From: Lachnoclostridium edouardi
GTDB lineage: Bacteria > Bacillota > Clostridia > Lachnospirales > Lachnospiraceae
Assembly (NCBI RefSeq): GCF_900240245.1
Contig: NZ_OESQ01000001.1
Span: 2,665,720 to 2,724,278, forward strand
DNA: 58,559 nucleotides
Direction: 5' to 3'
In this document: positions 34,531 through 42,697 of the stretch, piece after piece
Position numbering within the stretch: the stretch's first letter is position 1
Layout: each line of letters opens with the position of its first letter
Notes under the pieces: model-generated
What the model was told of the DNA's origin: nothing
What the model saw: only the letters and a program-made list of their open reading frames with translations
Databases searched by the model: none
Position numbers and translations under genes: made by a program

Positions 34531-34672
34531 AAAAAATAGTAATGCTCGTGAAAGACCTGGCAAACTATTTTTCATGTATCGCACATAAGTGCCTAAAACA
34601 CAGGCACTAAGTGCTCATAACAATAAAAAATAGTTTCGCGATAGCGAAGTTCGGGTTTCCCGTAGTTTTTTA
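34531..34672 (+). promoter_or_regulatory. Structured intergenic element with alternative pairings
   Basis: The 188-bp gap inside the sugar run holds several nested dyads. AAAAATAGT (34532-34540) can pair with ACTATTTTT (34564-34572). The latter, as AAACTATTTTT (34562-34572), can instead pair with AAAAATAGTTT (34626-34636). Inside lie GCAC/GTGC and AGTGCCT/AGGCACT (34581-34614). Further on are TTCGC/GCGAA (34635-34648) and a CGGG/CCCG hairpin followed by six Ts (34652-34671). The mutually exclusive helices next to a terminator-like hairpin resemble an attenuator. No known riboswitch was recognised. It may also be a dispersed repeat. Confidence 0.5.
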
Positions 34673-34716
34673 TGGAACGAGGAACGAGTGAAATAAAAAA
34701 AGTCAGGAGGAATATT

Positions 34717-35706
34717 ATGGCAAGACCAGTTACAATATTTACAGGACAATGGGCGGACTTAGGTTTGGAGGAGATGTGCAGCCTGGCAAAGCAGATGGGA
34801 TATCAAGGTCTGGAAATAGCTACATGGGGACAGCTGAATGTGAGAAAGGCCGCAGAGGATCCTGATTATGTGGCCCAAGTAAAAAATACGCTGGAAAAAT
34901 ACGGACTTGGCTGCTGGGCCATAGGCGCCCACCTTCCGGGACAGTGTGTAGGAGACTTGTGGGATTCCAGGCTGGACGGCTTTGCCCCTGCCGAATTGGC
35001 AGGAAAGCCAGAAGAAATTAGAGCCTGGGGCATTGAGGAAATGAAGTATGCGGCAAGAGCCGCAAAGGCAATGGGAGTAAAGGTAGTTACTGGATTTATG
35101 GGCTCTCCGATATGGAAATTCTGGTATTCCTTCCCTCAGACCTCTGAAGAAATGGTAAATGCCGGGTATGAGGAAATAAAAAGACTTTGGACTCCTATTC
35201 TGGATGAATTTGACAAATGCGGAGTAAAATTTGCTTTGGAAGTTCACCCTACAGAAATCGCTTTTGACTACTACAGCACAAAGAAGCTTTTGGAGGTATT
35301 TGAGTACAGAGAAACCTTAGGCATTAATTTTGATCCCAGCCATCTGCTGTGGCAGGGAATAAATCCTGCTGTTTTCCTTTACGATTTTGCAGACAGGGTG
35401 TATCATGTTCATATTAAGGACGTAGCTGTAAACCTGGACGGAAGAAACGGAATTTTAGGCTCTCACATTACCTTTGGAGATCCTAGAAGAGGATGGAACT
35501 TTGTATCTCCAGGTCACGGGGATGTGGATTTTGATAAGATTATCCGCGTGCTCAATGATAAAAAATACGACGGACCTCTTTCTATTGAGTGGGAGGACAG
35601 CGGAATGGAACGTGTATTCGGCGGCACAGAGGCCTGTGAATTTACAAAGAAAATTAATTTCTCCCCGTCAGACATTGCTTTTGACGACGCTTTAAAAACA
35701 GATTGA
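34717..35706 (+). CDS. Sugar phosphate isomerase/epimerase family protein
   Basis: This TIM-barrel protein of about 329 residues belongs to the AP-endonuclease-2/xylose-isomerase-like superfamily. FTGQWADLGLEEMCSLAK lies at 7-24, EVHPTEIAFDY near 193 and NFDPSHLLWQG near 223. VYHVHIKDV near 249 and SIEWEDS near 290 supply the expected Glu, Asp, His, Glu metal ligands. Relatives act as epimerases, isomerases or keto-sugar hydrolases next to Gfo/Idh/MocA dehydrogenases. AGGAGG before ATG 34717 decides the start. It follows the structured intergenic element, which may set its level relative to the upstream genes. Confidence 0.87.
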   Translation: MARPVTIFTGQWADLGLEEMCSLAKQMGYQGLEIATWGQLNVRKAAEDPDYVAQVKNTLEKYGLGCWAIGAHLPGQCVGDLWDSRLDGFAPAELAGKPEEIRAWGIEEMKYAARAAKAMGVKVVTGFMGSPIWKFWYSFPQTSEEMVNAGYEEIKRLWTPILDEFDKCGVKFALEVHPTEIAFDYYSTKKLLEVFEYRETLGINFDPSHLLWQGINPAVFLYDFADRVYHVHIKDVAVNLDGRNGILGSHITFGDPRRGWNFVSPGHGDVDFDKIIRVLNDKKYDGPLSIEWEDSGMERVFGGTEACEFTKKINFSPSDIAFDDALKTD

Positions 35707-35719
35707 GAAAGGACATAAT

Positions 35720-36574
35720 ATGTTAGCGAATTTAAATGATGTATTAATTCCCGCCAAAAAAGGAAAATATGCTGTGGGACTTTTTAATACTGTAAATATG
35801 GAGCAGGCCAGAGGGGTGATTGCCGCTGCTGAAGAGCTGCAGTCCCCTGTTATTATTGGAACCGCAGAGATTTTGCTGCCTTTTGGCCCCTTAGAGGAAT
35901 TATCTTATCTTTTAATTCCAATGGCTAAGAAGGCCAAAGTGCCGGTGGTGGTTCACTTAGACCACGGATTAAAGGCTGAAACCTGCAGGCAGGCTTTAGA
36001 GCTGGGATTTACCTCTGTTATGTATGACTGTTCCACAGAAGGGTACGAAGAGAATGTGCGCCGCGTTAAGGAAATCGCCTGTCTGGCCCACAGTCAGGGA
36101 GCCACAATAGAGGCAGAACTTGGCCATGTGGGAGATAATCCAAGCTCTGCAGAGGGAGATCACATTTTAGACGATGCTTCCAAGTATTATACTGACCCGA
36201 ACCAGGCCAGAGATTTTGTAAACAGAACAGAGGCGGACGCTTTAGCTATTGCAGTAGGAACTGCCCACGGGGCATACAAGCTGCCGCCAAAGCTGGATTT
36301 TAACAGAATTCAGACAATTGGGGAAATGATAGATTGTCCTTTAGTTCTCCACGGCGGCTCCGGGCTGACAGATTATGATTTTCAGGAAGCTGTCAGAATG
36401 GGAATCAGCAAGGTAAACATATTTACAGACATGAATTTAGCCGGCGCCAAGGCTATGGCAGAGGCATATGGTCCTGGTAAGGGACTGACAGATTTAATTC
36501 CCTTTGGGGTGGAAGCCACAAAAGAAGCTGTAAAAGAAAAAATGAAGCTGTTTGGCTCAGCCGGAAAGGGCTGA
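35720..36574 (+). CDS. Class II (zinc) ketose-bisphosphate aldolase family protein
   Basis: This is a 284-residue class II aldolase. VVVHLDHGLKAETC (about 76-89) has the catalytic Asp and a zinc His. EAELGHVGDNPSSAEG is the mobile-loop region, AVGTAHGAY and VLHGGSGLTD bring the other zinc histidines, and KVNIFTDMN closes the phosphate site. It cleaves a ketose 1-phosphate or 1,6-bisphosphate to DHAP and an aldehyde. GAGAAAGGA precedes the ATG. As the last gene of the run it supplies the C-C cleavage step after the kinase; whether the substrate is tagatose-, fructose- or another ketose phosphate cannot be told. Confidence 0.9.
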   Translation: MLANLNDVLIPAKKGKYAVGLFNTVNMEQARGVIAAAEELQSPVIIGTAEILLPFGPLEELSYLLIPMAKKAKVPVVVHLDHGLKAETCRQALELGFTSVMYDCSTEGYEENVRRVKEIACLAHSQGATIEAELGHVGDNPSSAEGDHILDDASKYYTDPNQARDFVNRTEADALAIAVGTAHGAYKLPPKLDFNRIQTIGEMIDCPLVLHGGSGLTDYDFQEAVRMGISKVNIFTDMNLAGAKAMAEAYGPGKGLTDLIPFGVEATKEAVKEKMKLFGSAGKG

Positions 36575-36582
36575 GAAGGGGC

Positions 36583-36633
36583 GGCGCAAAATGGAAAAGC
36601 CGGGAGGGCCTATCATTTTGCGCCTTCTTTTTT
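36583..36633 (+). terminator. Terminator of the sugar-catabolic run
   Basis: GGCGCAAAATG (36583-36593) pairs with CATTTTGCGCC (36614-36624), and a long T run follows. It closes the run that begins at 31127. Confidence 0.88.
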
Positions 36634-36708
36634 TATGTTCCAGTAGATTAATTTTCAGGATAATGATAAAATAAGATTCTGACTGAAAATAGAGGGGATG
36701 CAAAGTTT

Positions 36709-38064
36709 ATGAGAAAAACAGTAGATTTGCTCAATGGAAATATTGTCAAATCTTTGACAGAACTAGCTGTTCCTATTATGGCCACGTCTATGGTTCAGAT
36801 GGCTTACAATTTGACGGATATGGCCTGGATTGGAAGAATCGGAAGCGCTGCTGTTACTTCCGTGGGAGCTGCGGGAATGTATACATGGCTGTCCCAGGGC
36901 GTTGTGATGCTGGCCAGAATGGGAGGTCAGGTGAAAGTAGCCCATTCTCTAGGAGAGGGCAAAAAGAAAAAGGCGGTGCAGTACGGAAGAGGGGCTATTC
37001 AGCTGGCGATTGTGCTGGCTGTAATATACGGAATTATTATGAATCTATTTACGCCTCAGCTGATTGGATTTTTTGGACTGCAGACAGACAAAATTGTGGG
37101 GGACGCAGTAATTTATTTAAGAATCGCCGGCGGATTAATTATATTTGCATATTTAAACCAGACTTTAACCGGCCTGTTTACAGCTATCGGAAACAGCAGG
37201 GCGCCTTTTACAGCCAACTGCGTAGGCTTATTGTGCAATATGGTTATGGACCCCATATTGATTTTTGGAATCGGGCCTTTTCCCAGAATGGAGGCTGCAG
37301 GAGCGGCCGCCGCTACTGTTATGGCCCAGGCTGTAGTTACTTTCGTAATGTTTTTAATGGCTAAAAAAGATCAAATATTATTTAATAAAATTAAGCTGTG
37401 GGAGAAAACGCCGTTCCCATATTTTGTAACAATGATCAAAATTGGTCTGCCTACTTCTGTGCAGGACATGCTGTACTGTACCATTTCCATGCTTTTAACC
37501 AGAATGGTAGCCTCCTGGGGAGATACGGCTGTGGCCGTGCAGAGAGTAGGAGGGCAGATTGAATCTATTTCCTGGATGACGGCAGAAGGCTTCGGAACTG
37601 CCTTAAATGCTTTTGTAGGTCAGAATTTCGGCGGAAAAAAGTATGACAGAATCAGAAAAGGTTATTTTACGGCGGCAGGACTGATTGCTGTCTGGGGATT
37701 ATTTACAACAGGACTTTTAGTATTTTTAAGCGAGCCTATTTTTCGTATTTTTATCCATGAGCCGGATGTCATCCCTCATGGAGTCAGCTATTTAAAGATT
37801 ATTGGATACGGTCAGCTGTTTATGTGCGTGGAGCTGATGACAGTAGGGGCGCTGGCCGGCCTTGGAAAAACATTTATCTGCTCTGCCATCAGCATCACTT
37901 TAACATCATCCAGAATTCCTTTGGCCTTATTGTTTGGAGCAACAGCCTTGGGCCTTAACGGTATTTGGTGGGCTTTAACTACATCCAGCATTTTAAAAGG
38001 AATTACATTCTTCCTGACATTTGTCTTTATTCTCAGCAGACTGCCGGATAAAAAGACAGAATAA
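36709..38064 (+). CDS. MATE family efflux transporter
   Basis: This 451-residue MATE pump has twelve hydrophobic segments. VKSLTELAVPIMATSMVQMA opens helix 1, and LLCNMVMDPILIFG near residue 175 and EGFGTALNAFVGQNFGG near 290 are family-typical. It has its own leader after the aldolase terminator, with AGGGGA before the ATG. It lies after the sugar genes but is a drug/sodium antiporter family, so a role in sugar uptake is unlikely. Substrate unknown. Confidence 0.92.
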   Translation: MRKTVDLLNGNIVKSLTELAVPIMATSMVQMAYNLTDMAWIGRIGSAAVTSVGAAGMYTWLSQGVVMLARMGGQVKVAHSLGEGKKKKAVQYGRGAIQLAIVLAVIYGIIMNLFTPQLIGFFGLQTDKIVGDAVIYLRIAGGLIIFAYLNQTLTGLFTAIGNSRAPFTANCVGLLCNMVMDPILIFGIGPFPRMEAAGAAAATVMAQAVVTFVMFLMAKKDQILFNKIKLWEKTPFPYFVTMIKIGLPTSVQDMLYCTISMLLTRMVASWGDTAVAVQRVGGQIESISWMTAEGFGTALNAFVGQNFGGKKYDRIRKGYFTAAGLIAVWGLFTTGLLVFLSEPIFRIFIHEPDVIPHGVSYLKIIGYGQLFMCVELMTVGALAGLGKTFICSAISITLTSSRIPLALLFGATALGLNGIWWALTTSSILKGITFFLTFVFILSRLPDKKTE

Positions 38065-38230
38065 GACAGAAAACCTGGAATATACTGGAAACAGCTGGAA
38101 AAAAAGCAAAAAAGGTATGGACGAAATCGACATTTTATGAGAAAATATAACCGAGTATGGCGTGAAATTTTCAATCATGCCAACTGGACAAATTACTTTT
38201 CGAAATTACATATTTGAAAGGAGTTTTAAC

Positions 38231-38923
38231 ATGATTTATTCACATGAAGTAGAAAAAATGTGTACAGTAGCACAGGGCGTTAATCATGGTGCTGCGCCAA
38301 TCCCAGAAGAAGCAAAATGGGTACAGTCTAAACAGGTTTCCGATATTTCCGGTTTAACACACGGTGTAGGCTGGTGTGCTCCACAGCAGGGCGCCTGTAA
38401 GCTGACTCTGAATGTAAAGGAAGGTATCATTCAGGAAGCATTGGTTGAGACTTTAGGATGTTCAGGTATGACACACTCTGCAGCTATGGCAGCAGAAATT
38501 TTGCCAGGCAGAACTGTGTTAGAAGCTTTAAATACAGACCTTGTCTGTGATGCAATCAACACTGCTATGAGAGAATTATTCTTACAGATCGTTTACGGAA
38601 GAACACAGAGCGCTTTCTCTGAGGACGGACTTCCAATCGGCGCTGGTCTGGAGGATTTAGGAAAAGGACTTCGCTCTCAGGTTGGTACTATGTACGGTAC
38701 ATTAAAGAAAGGTCCTCGTTACCTGGAGATGGCAGAAGGCTATGTAACAGGTATTGCTCTTGACGCTGACGATCAGATCATTGGTTATCAGTATGTAAAC
38801 CTTGGAAAGATGACAGATTTCATTAAGAAAGGCGACGACGCCAACACAGCTTATGAAAAAGCAAAAGGACAGTACGGCCGCGTTGCTGACGCTGTTAAGA
38901 TCATTGACCCAAGAGAAGAATAA
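38231..38923 (+). CDS. NifU-like Fe-S scaffold protein paired with GGGtGRT protein
   Basis: This 230-residue protein resembles the IscU/NifU scaffold fold. Cysteines appear in GWCAPQQGACKLTLNV (about 47-62) and ETLGCSGMTHSAAMAAE (about 75-91), followed by LPGRTVLEAL, which in IscU-type scaffolds frames the cluster site. AAAGGAG precedes ATG 38231. Codon use is strongly biased to a few codons, as in highly expressed genes. It is followed by the GGGtGRT gene after 75 bp, a pairing seen in many anaerobes. A role in Fe-S assembly or in a dedicated Fe-S enzyme is inferred. Confidence 0.75.
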   Translation: MIYSHEVEKMCTVAQGVNHGAAPIPEEAKWVQSKQVSDISGLTHGVGWCAPQQGACKLTLNVKEGIIQEALVETLGCSGMTHSAAMAAEILPGRTVLEALNTDLVCDAINTAMRELFLQIVYGRTQSAFSEDGLPIGAGLEDLGKGLRSQVGTMYGTLKKGPRYLEMAEGYVTGIALDADDQIIGYQYVNLGKMTDFIKKGDDANTAYEKAKGQYGRVADAVKIIDPREE

Positions 38924-38998
38924 TCACAGATATAACTGCTGATACATACAAGTAAAAGGTTAAGAGTTAATTGATAATTTAAGGAGGATAATAGAATC

Positions 38999-40009
38999 AT
39001 GGCATTATTTGAATCTTATGAGAGAAGAATTGACAAAATCAATTCTGTATTAAATAGCTATGGAATTGCTTCCATTGAAGAAGCTGAAAAAATTACAAAA
39101 GACGCTGGTCTGGACGTATATGATATGGTTAAGAAAATCCAGCCAATCTGTTTTGAGAATGCTTGCTGGGCATACATTGTAGGCGCTGCAATCGCAATCA
39201 AAAAAGACTGCAAGAGAGCTGCTGACGCTGCTGCAGCTATCGGTGAAGGCCTTCAGGCTTTCTGTATCCCAGGTTCTGTTGCTGACCAGAGAAAGGTTGG
39301 TTTAGGACATGGAAACTTAGGAAAAATGCTTCTGGAAGAAGAGACAGACTGCTTCTGCTTCCTGGCAGGCCACGAGTCCTTTGCTGCTGCAGAGGGCGCT
39401 ATCGGTATTGCAGAGAAGGCAAATAAGGTTCGTAAAAAACCTCTTCGCGTTATCCTGAACGGTTTAGGAAAAGACGCTGCTCAGATTATCGCAAGAATCA
39501 ACGGATTTACATATGTTGAGACAGAGATGGATTACTATACAGGGGAAGTAAAAGAAGTATTCCGCAAGGCATATTCTGATGGACTTCGCGCAAAGGTTAA
39601 CTGCTACGGCGCTAACGATGTACGTGAAGGCGTAGCTATCATGTGGAAAGAGGGCGTAGACGTTTCTATTACAGGTAACTCTACAAACCCAACTCGTTTC
39701 CAGCATCCAGTAGCAGGTACATACAAGAAGGAATGTGTAGAAGCAGGAAAGAAATACTTCTCCGTAGCTTCCGGCGGCGGTACAGGCCGTACACTTCACC
39801 CAGACAACATGGCAGCAGGTCCAGCTTCCTACGGTATGACAGATACATTAGGACGTATGCACTCTGACGCACAGTTCGCTGGTTCCTCTTCTGTTCCAGC
39901 TCATGTGGAGATGATGGGCCTGATCGGCGCAGGTAATAACCCGATGGTTGGTATGACTGTGGCAGTGGCAGTTGCCATTGAGGAGGCAGCTAAGGAAGGG
40001 AAGTTCTAA
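38999..40009 (+). CDS. GGGtGRT family protein
   Basis: This 336-residue protein carries the name-giving GGGTGRT motif in SVASGGGTGRTLHPDN (about 256-271). Family members are common in gut anaerobes and some archaea and have no assigned reaction. Visible features are CFENACWAYIVGAAIAIKK near 51-69, a GLGHGNLGKMLLEEETDCF block and an Ala/Gly-rich C-terminus. No signal peptide is seen, so it is cytoplasmic. AGGAGG precedes the ATG. Strong codon bias, like the NifU-like partner, implies abundant protein. An enzyme or Fe-S carrier role remains a guess. Confidence 0.85.
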   Translation: MALFESYERRIDKINSVLNSYGIASIEEAEKITKDAGLDVYDMVKKIQPICFENACWAYIVGAAIAIKKDCKRAADAAAAIGEGLQAFCIPGSVADQRKVGLGHGNLGKMLLEEETDCFCFLAGHESFAAAEGAIGIAEKANKVRKKPLRVILNGLGKDAAQIIARINGFTYVETEMDYYTGEVKEVFRKAYSDGLRAKVNCYGANDVREGVAIMWKEGVDVSITGNSTNPTRFQHPVAGTYKKECVEAGKKYFSVASGGGTGRTLHPDNMAAGPASYGMTDTLGRMHSDAQFAGSSSVPAHVEMMGLIGAGNNPMVGMTVAVAVAIEEAAKEGKF

Positions 40010-40086
40010 GAAAAACTGCTTAGAATAAGACTTTTTGAAGTTACTAAAAATTCTCGTGGAATAGGATTGGATTGCTGCAAGAAGAG

Positions 40087-40115
40087 TTGACATTTTCTTC
40101 TTTTTGCATTAATAT
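40087..40115 (+). promoter_or_regulatory. Orphaned promoter pointing into the IS element
   Basis: TTGACA (40087-40092) and TAATAT (40110-40115) have a 17-bp spacer; TATAAT overlaps at 40113-40118 with a 20-bp spacer. It lies 46 bp before the IS1182 end, and no native gene follows before it. The insertion may have separated the promoter from its gene. Confidence 0.45.
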
Positions 40116-40186
40116 AATATTAGCAGAGAAAAGCAGATGTGTTTCATTGGTGCACAAAGCGAAAGGGGCTGTAAAAAAACAGCTCT

Positions 40187-40224
40187 AAAAAAACGCTGAG
40201 GTCGTGAGATTTCAGCGTTTTTTT
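40187..40224 (+). terminator. Hairpin shielding the IS1182 transposase from outside transcription
   Basis: AAAAAAACGCTGA (40187-40199) and TCAGCGTTTTTTT (40212-40224) form a perfect 13-bp stem with a T run, directly before the transposase. It would stop read-through from flanking promoters, a common way to keep transposase low. A TATAAT box (40227-40232) lies only five bases before the ATG. Confidence 0.75.
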
Positions 40225-40237
40225 GGTATAATTAATT

Positions 40238-41824
40238 ATGCGACTAACTAAAAATACCAATAATAATTATACTGTAAGACAATTAAAATTACCATTAGAA
40301 ATTGAAAAATTAATTGATATTTCTGATCCTGTATATACTTTCTGCGAAGTAATGGATCACATTGACCTATCAGGATATTTTGTAGAGAAGGGATACAAAA
40401 CAGGTCGTCCAAGATGTGATGAACAAAAACTCCTCAAAGTAATACTCTTTGCTTTTATGGAACACGGAATCTGTTCTCTGAGAAATATTGAAAAACTCTG
40501 TAGAAATGATATCCGATACATGTACCTGCTTGATGGCATGAGACCCCCTTCCTTTGTTACTTTCGGCAACATCATCCGAAATGAACTTACAGATTCAATC
40601 GAACAGATTTTTTTGGATGTGAATACTTATATTTTTGAAAAAAACCAGGTGGATCTGGAACATACTTATATCGATGGTACTAAAATAGAGGCGAATGCGA
40701 ATCGATATACCTGGATATGGAAAAAATCTTGTACAAAAAATCGAGATAAGGTTTTTAAAAAGATTTCAATGCTGATCGAGGCCATGAACCAAAACGTGTT
40801 AAGCTATTTCGGTGTAAAGCTTCAAAAGAGGGAAGAGTATGCCATTGATTATGTTTGTGAACTGTTGGAAATGTACAAAAAAGAAACAGCTCTGAAGGAG
40901 TCCTCGTTTGTTTCCGGCTGTGGTCACAGAAAAAGTATTCAGCAAAAACAGTATCAGGAATTGCAGAGATATCTTGAACGCTTGAAAACATATGCACATC
41001 ATATAGAAATCTGTGGAGATGAAAGAAACAGTTATTCCAAAACAGACCATGATGCCACATTTATGCGTTTAAAAAGAGATTACATGGGAAATGATCAGCT
41101 GCTTCCAGCGTATAATCTCCAGACTGCTGTCTGTGATGAATACATTGCGGCAGTAGATGTAAAACACTATGCATCAGATATGGAATGCTTTGTTCCGCTG
41201 ATGGAGAAATTTAATGAAATGTACGGACATTACCCCAAATATCCAGTTGCCGATGCGGGATATGGTTCTTACAATAACGATCTTTATTGTGAAGAGCATG
41301 GGATGGAAAAGTATATGAAATTCACTATGTTCAAGAAAGAAACAACAGATAAGAAATATCATAAAGACCCATATCGTGCTGTAAACTTTGGAAGGGATGA
41401 ATCTGGGAACCCGATCTGCCCAAATGGCAAGAGATTTTACTTTAAAGGCAAACGTCATGTTTATAAGAATAAATATGGAAGAACAGAAGAACTCTATGAA
41501 TGTGAATCTTGAGATGGTTGCCAGCATAAAAAAGAATGCAGTTCAAAGGCCTCTGGTAATCGAACAATTCGCATGAATCAGGAATTGACAGCCATCCATC
41601 AGGAGGTGATCAAAAATCTTGAAACCACCCAAGGAAGTCTTTTAGGAATGAATCGAAGTATTCAGGCAGAAGGAACATTTGGGATTTTAAAGTGGGATAA
41701 ATCTTACAAAAGATTATTTCGGAGAGGCGAGAAAAACGTAATACTCGAAGTCACATTGATTTCGTGTGGCTTTAACCTTTATAAATATCATAATAAAAAG
41801 CGGAGACAAGAAATGGTTGCTTAA
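40238..41824 (+). pseudogene. IS1182-family transposase with in-frame TGA
   Basis: The frame encodes about 528 residues of an IS1182 transposase. The N-terminal DUF772-type domain holds GRPRCDEQKLLKVILFAFME (about 52-71), the central DDE region includes HTYIDGTKIEANANRYTW and PVADAGYGSYNNDLY, and the C-terminal part contains SIQAEGTFGILKWDKSYKRL. It is cut by TGA at 41510-41512, after YECES, with the same frame continuing DGCQHKKEC. The stop sits where a cysteine of a CxxCxxC-type cluster would be expected. There is no ribosome site before the ATG. Most likely it is a nonsense-mutated, inactive copy; a later ATG at 41573 could yield only the tail. Confidence 0.8.
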
Positions 41825-42025
41825 AATGTAAAAGTTATACATATAGCTTTATTAAGTGTACGTTTTTTTACATATAAGATCAGAAATCATGTTCATATAA
41901 CAGATATTGAAACAAGGAATCGCCAGAACCGGCATTTGCCGGAACTGGCAATTCCTAATTAAGGACTTATTTTACAGCCCCTTTCTTTTTCCTTTTGAAG
42001 AGGAATAACTTAGGTTGGCTGTTGG

Positions 42026-42112
42026 TTATTTATCTCCGTCCAACCATTTACAAATATAGTAGCAAACTATACCTGCCACAACAGAGATAAAAAAAGCAGA
42101 TATGTAATCTAT
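42026..42112 (-). CDS. Tiny single-helix membrane peptide, toxin-like
   Basis: This 28-residue peptide (DYISAFFISVVAGIVCYYI then CKWLDGDK) has one hydrophobic helix and a short charged tail, like type I toxin peptides and other small membrane proteins of Firmicutes. AAGGAGG lies eight bases before codon ATA (42112), where an ATG would be expected; an in-frame GTG (42121) overlaps the ribosome site and is unlikely. The gene may therefore use an AUA start or have lost its start. A plus-strand hairpin terminator lies 120 bp upstream of it, so an antisense transcript is possible. Family memory only; the function is unproven. Confidence 0.45.
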   Translation of the reverse strand: MDYISAFFISVVAGIVCYYICKWLDGDK

Positions 42113-42234
42113 TGGTCGCACCTCCTTCCTGCTGGAAAGAGATAAGCCTCTCCCCTTTCCGCAAGACTCGGAACGGATAGAGAGCTGCCGCCTGTTCGGC
42201 TGCCCAGGCAAGTATATTATGTTGTCAGAGTGCG

Positions 42235-42264
42235 CCCCCTGGCTCGCTCCAAGGGGGAGTTTTT
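42235..42264 (+). terminator. Plus-strand terminator antisense to the small peptide region
   Basis: CCCCCTGG (42235-42242) pairs with CCAAGGGGG (42249-42257) with one bulged A, followed by TTTTT at 42260-42264. No plus-strand gene lies before it after the IS. It would end either an IS-derived transcript or an antisense RNA to the peptide at 42026-42112. Confidence 0.6.
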
Positions 42265-42268
42265 GCTG

Positions 42269-42484
42269 TTAAACTATCTTATTTGCTGTCACATATTCTG
42301 TGAAATCTATTTCTGTTTCATTGCCTTTTGATGTAAAAACGCCAATCCAATGACCGCACATGTTAGTATTTTCCATATCAAATTCCCAACGTTTATATGG
42401 TTCTACAGCAGTAACAGTAAATAGAGTAGCGTAATTTTTAATCACTTTGTATAACAGTTTTGATATTGGATGTGGCCATTGATA
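42269..42484 (-). pseudogene. Fragment of an SRPBCC-fold protein
   Basis: An open minus-strand frame of 71 codons without a start reads ...YATLFTVTAVEPYKRWEF, then MCGHWIGVFTSKGNETEIDF, then TEYVTANKIV and a stop. The pattern (YKRWEFDME, GHWIGxF, IDFTEYVTAKK) matches the middle of small SRPBCC/polyketide-cyclase-like proteins of Clostridia. Both the N-terminal third and the C-terminal helix are missing. It is a relic, flanked upstream by a TGA in frame. The 210 bp between it and 42698 hold a possible plus-strand promoter (TTTACT-17-TATAAT, 42575-42603) and the operon terminator below. Confidence 0.6.
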
Positions 42485-42626
42485 TCACATCCCTTCATAT
42501 TCCAAATTGTCTTTATGCACATTAGACTATGAGATGCTGCTAATATCAAATATGGTTTTTGTTTTTATCTTTTGTTTACTTATTTCCCGGTTTATCCTAT
42601 AATGAAAAAAGGCAGCCGCTGAATGC

Positions 42627-42660
42627 AAAAAAAGGATAGCCTTATATATAAAAATAAGGC
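42627..42660 (-). terminator. Terminator of the TPR-DUF4037-DUF4125 operon
   Basis: On the minus strand GCCTTAT (42660-42654) pairs with ATAAGGC (42645-42639), and seven Ts follow a few bases later (42633-42627). It lies about 40 bp after the DUF4125 stop. Confidence 0.5.
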
Positions 42661-42697
42661 GGACAGCATATTGGGCAATCAGGGGGAATAGGCTTTT

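Larger units (their letters stand above)
40161..41985 (+). mobile_element. IS1182-family insertion sequence
   Basis: Identical 16-bp terminal inverted repeats GAAAGGGGCTGTAAAA (40161-40176, and reverse complement at 41970-41985) bound a 1.8-kb element, the usual IS1182 size. It contains a single transposase frame broken by a TGA, an upstream 13-bp hairpin at 40187-40224 and a large imperfect hairpin near 41915-41957 downstream of the gene. No clear target duplication was seen at the edges. It sits between the GGGtGRT gene and degenerate sequence. Confidence 0.88.

Noticed and set aside
41510..41512. Selenocysteine codon in the IS1182 transposase as a firm call
   Set aside because: The downstream stem is weak and transposases with Sec are not expected; kept only as a finding to test.
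42026..42211. 61-residue reading of the small membrane peptide from an upstream start
   Set aside because: The ribosome site lies inside that longer frame, directly before the 28-residue peptide, and the extra N-terminus is not protein-like.
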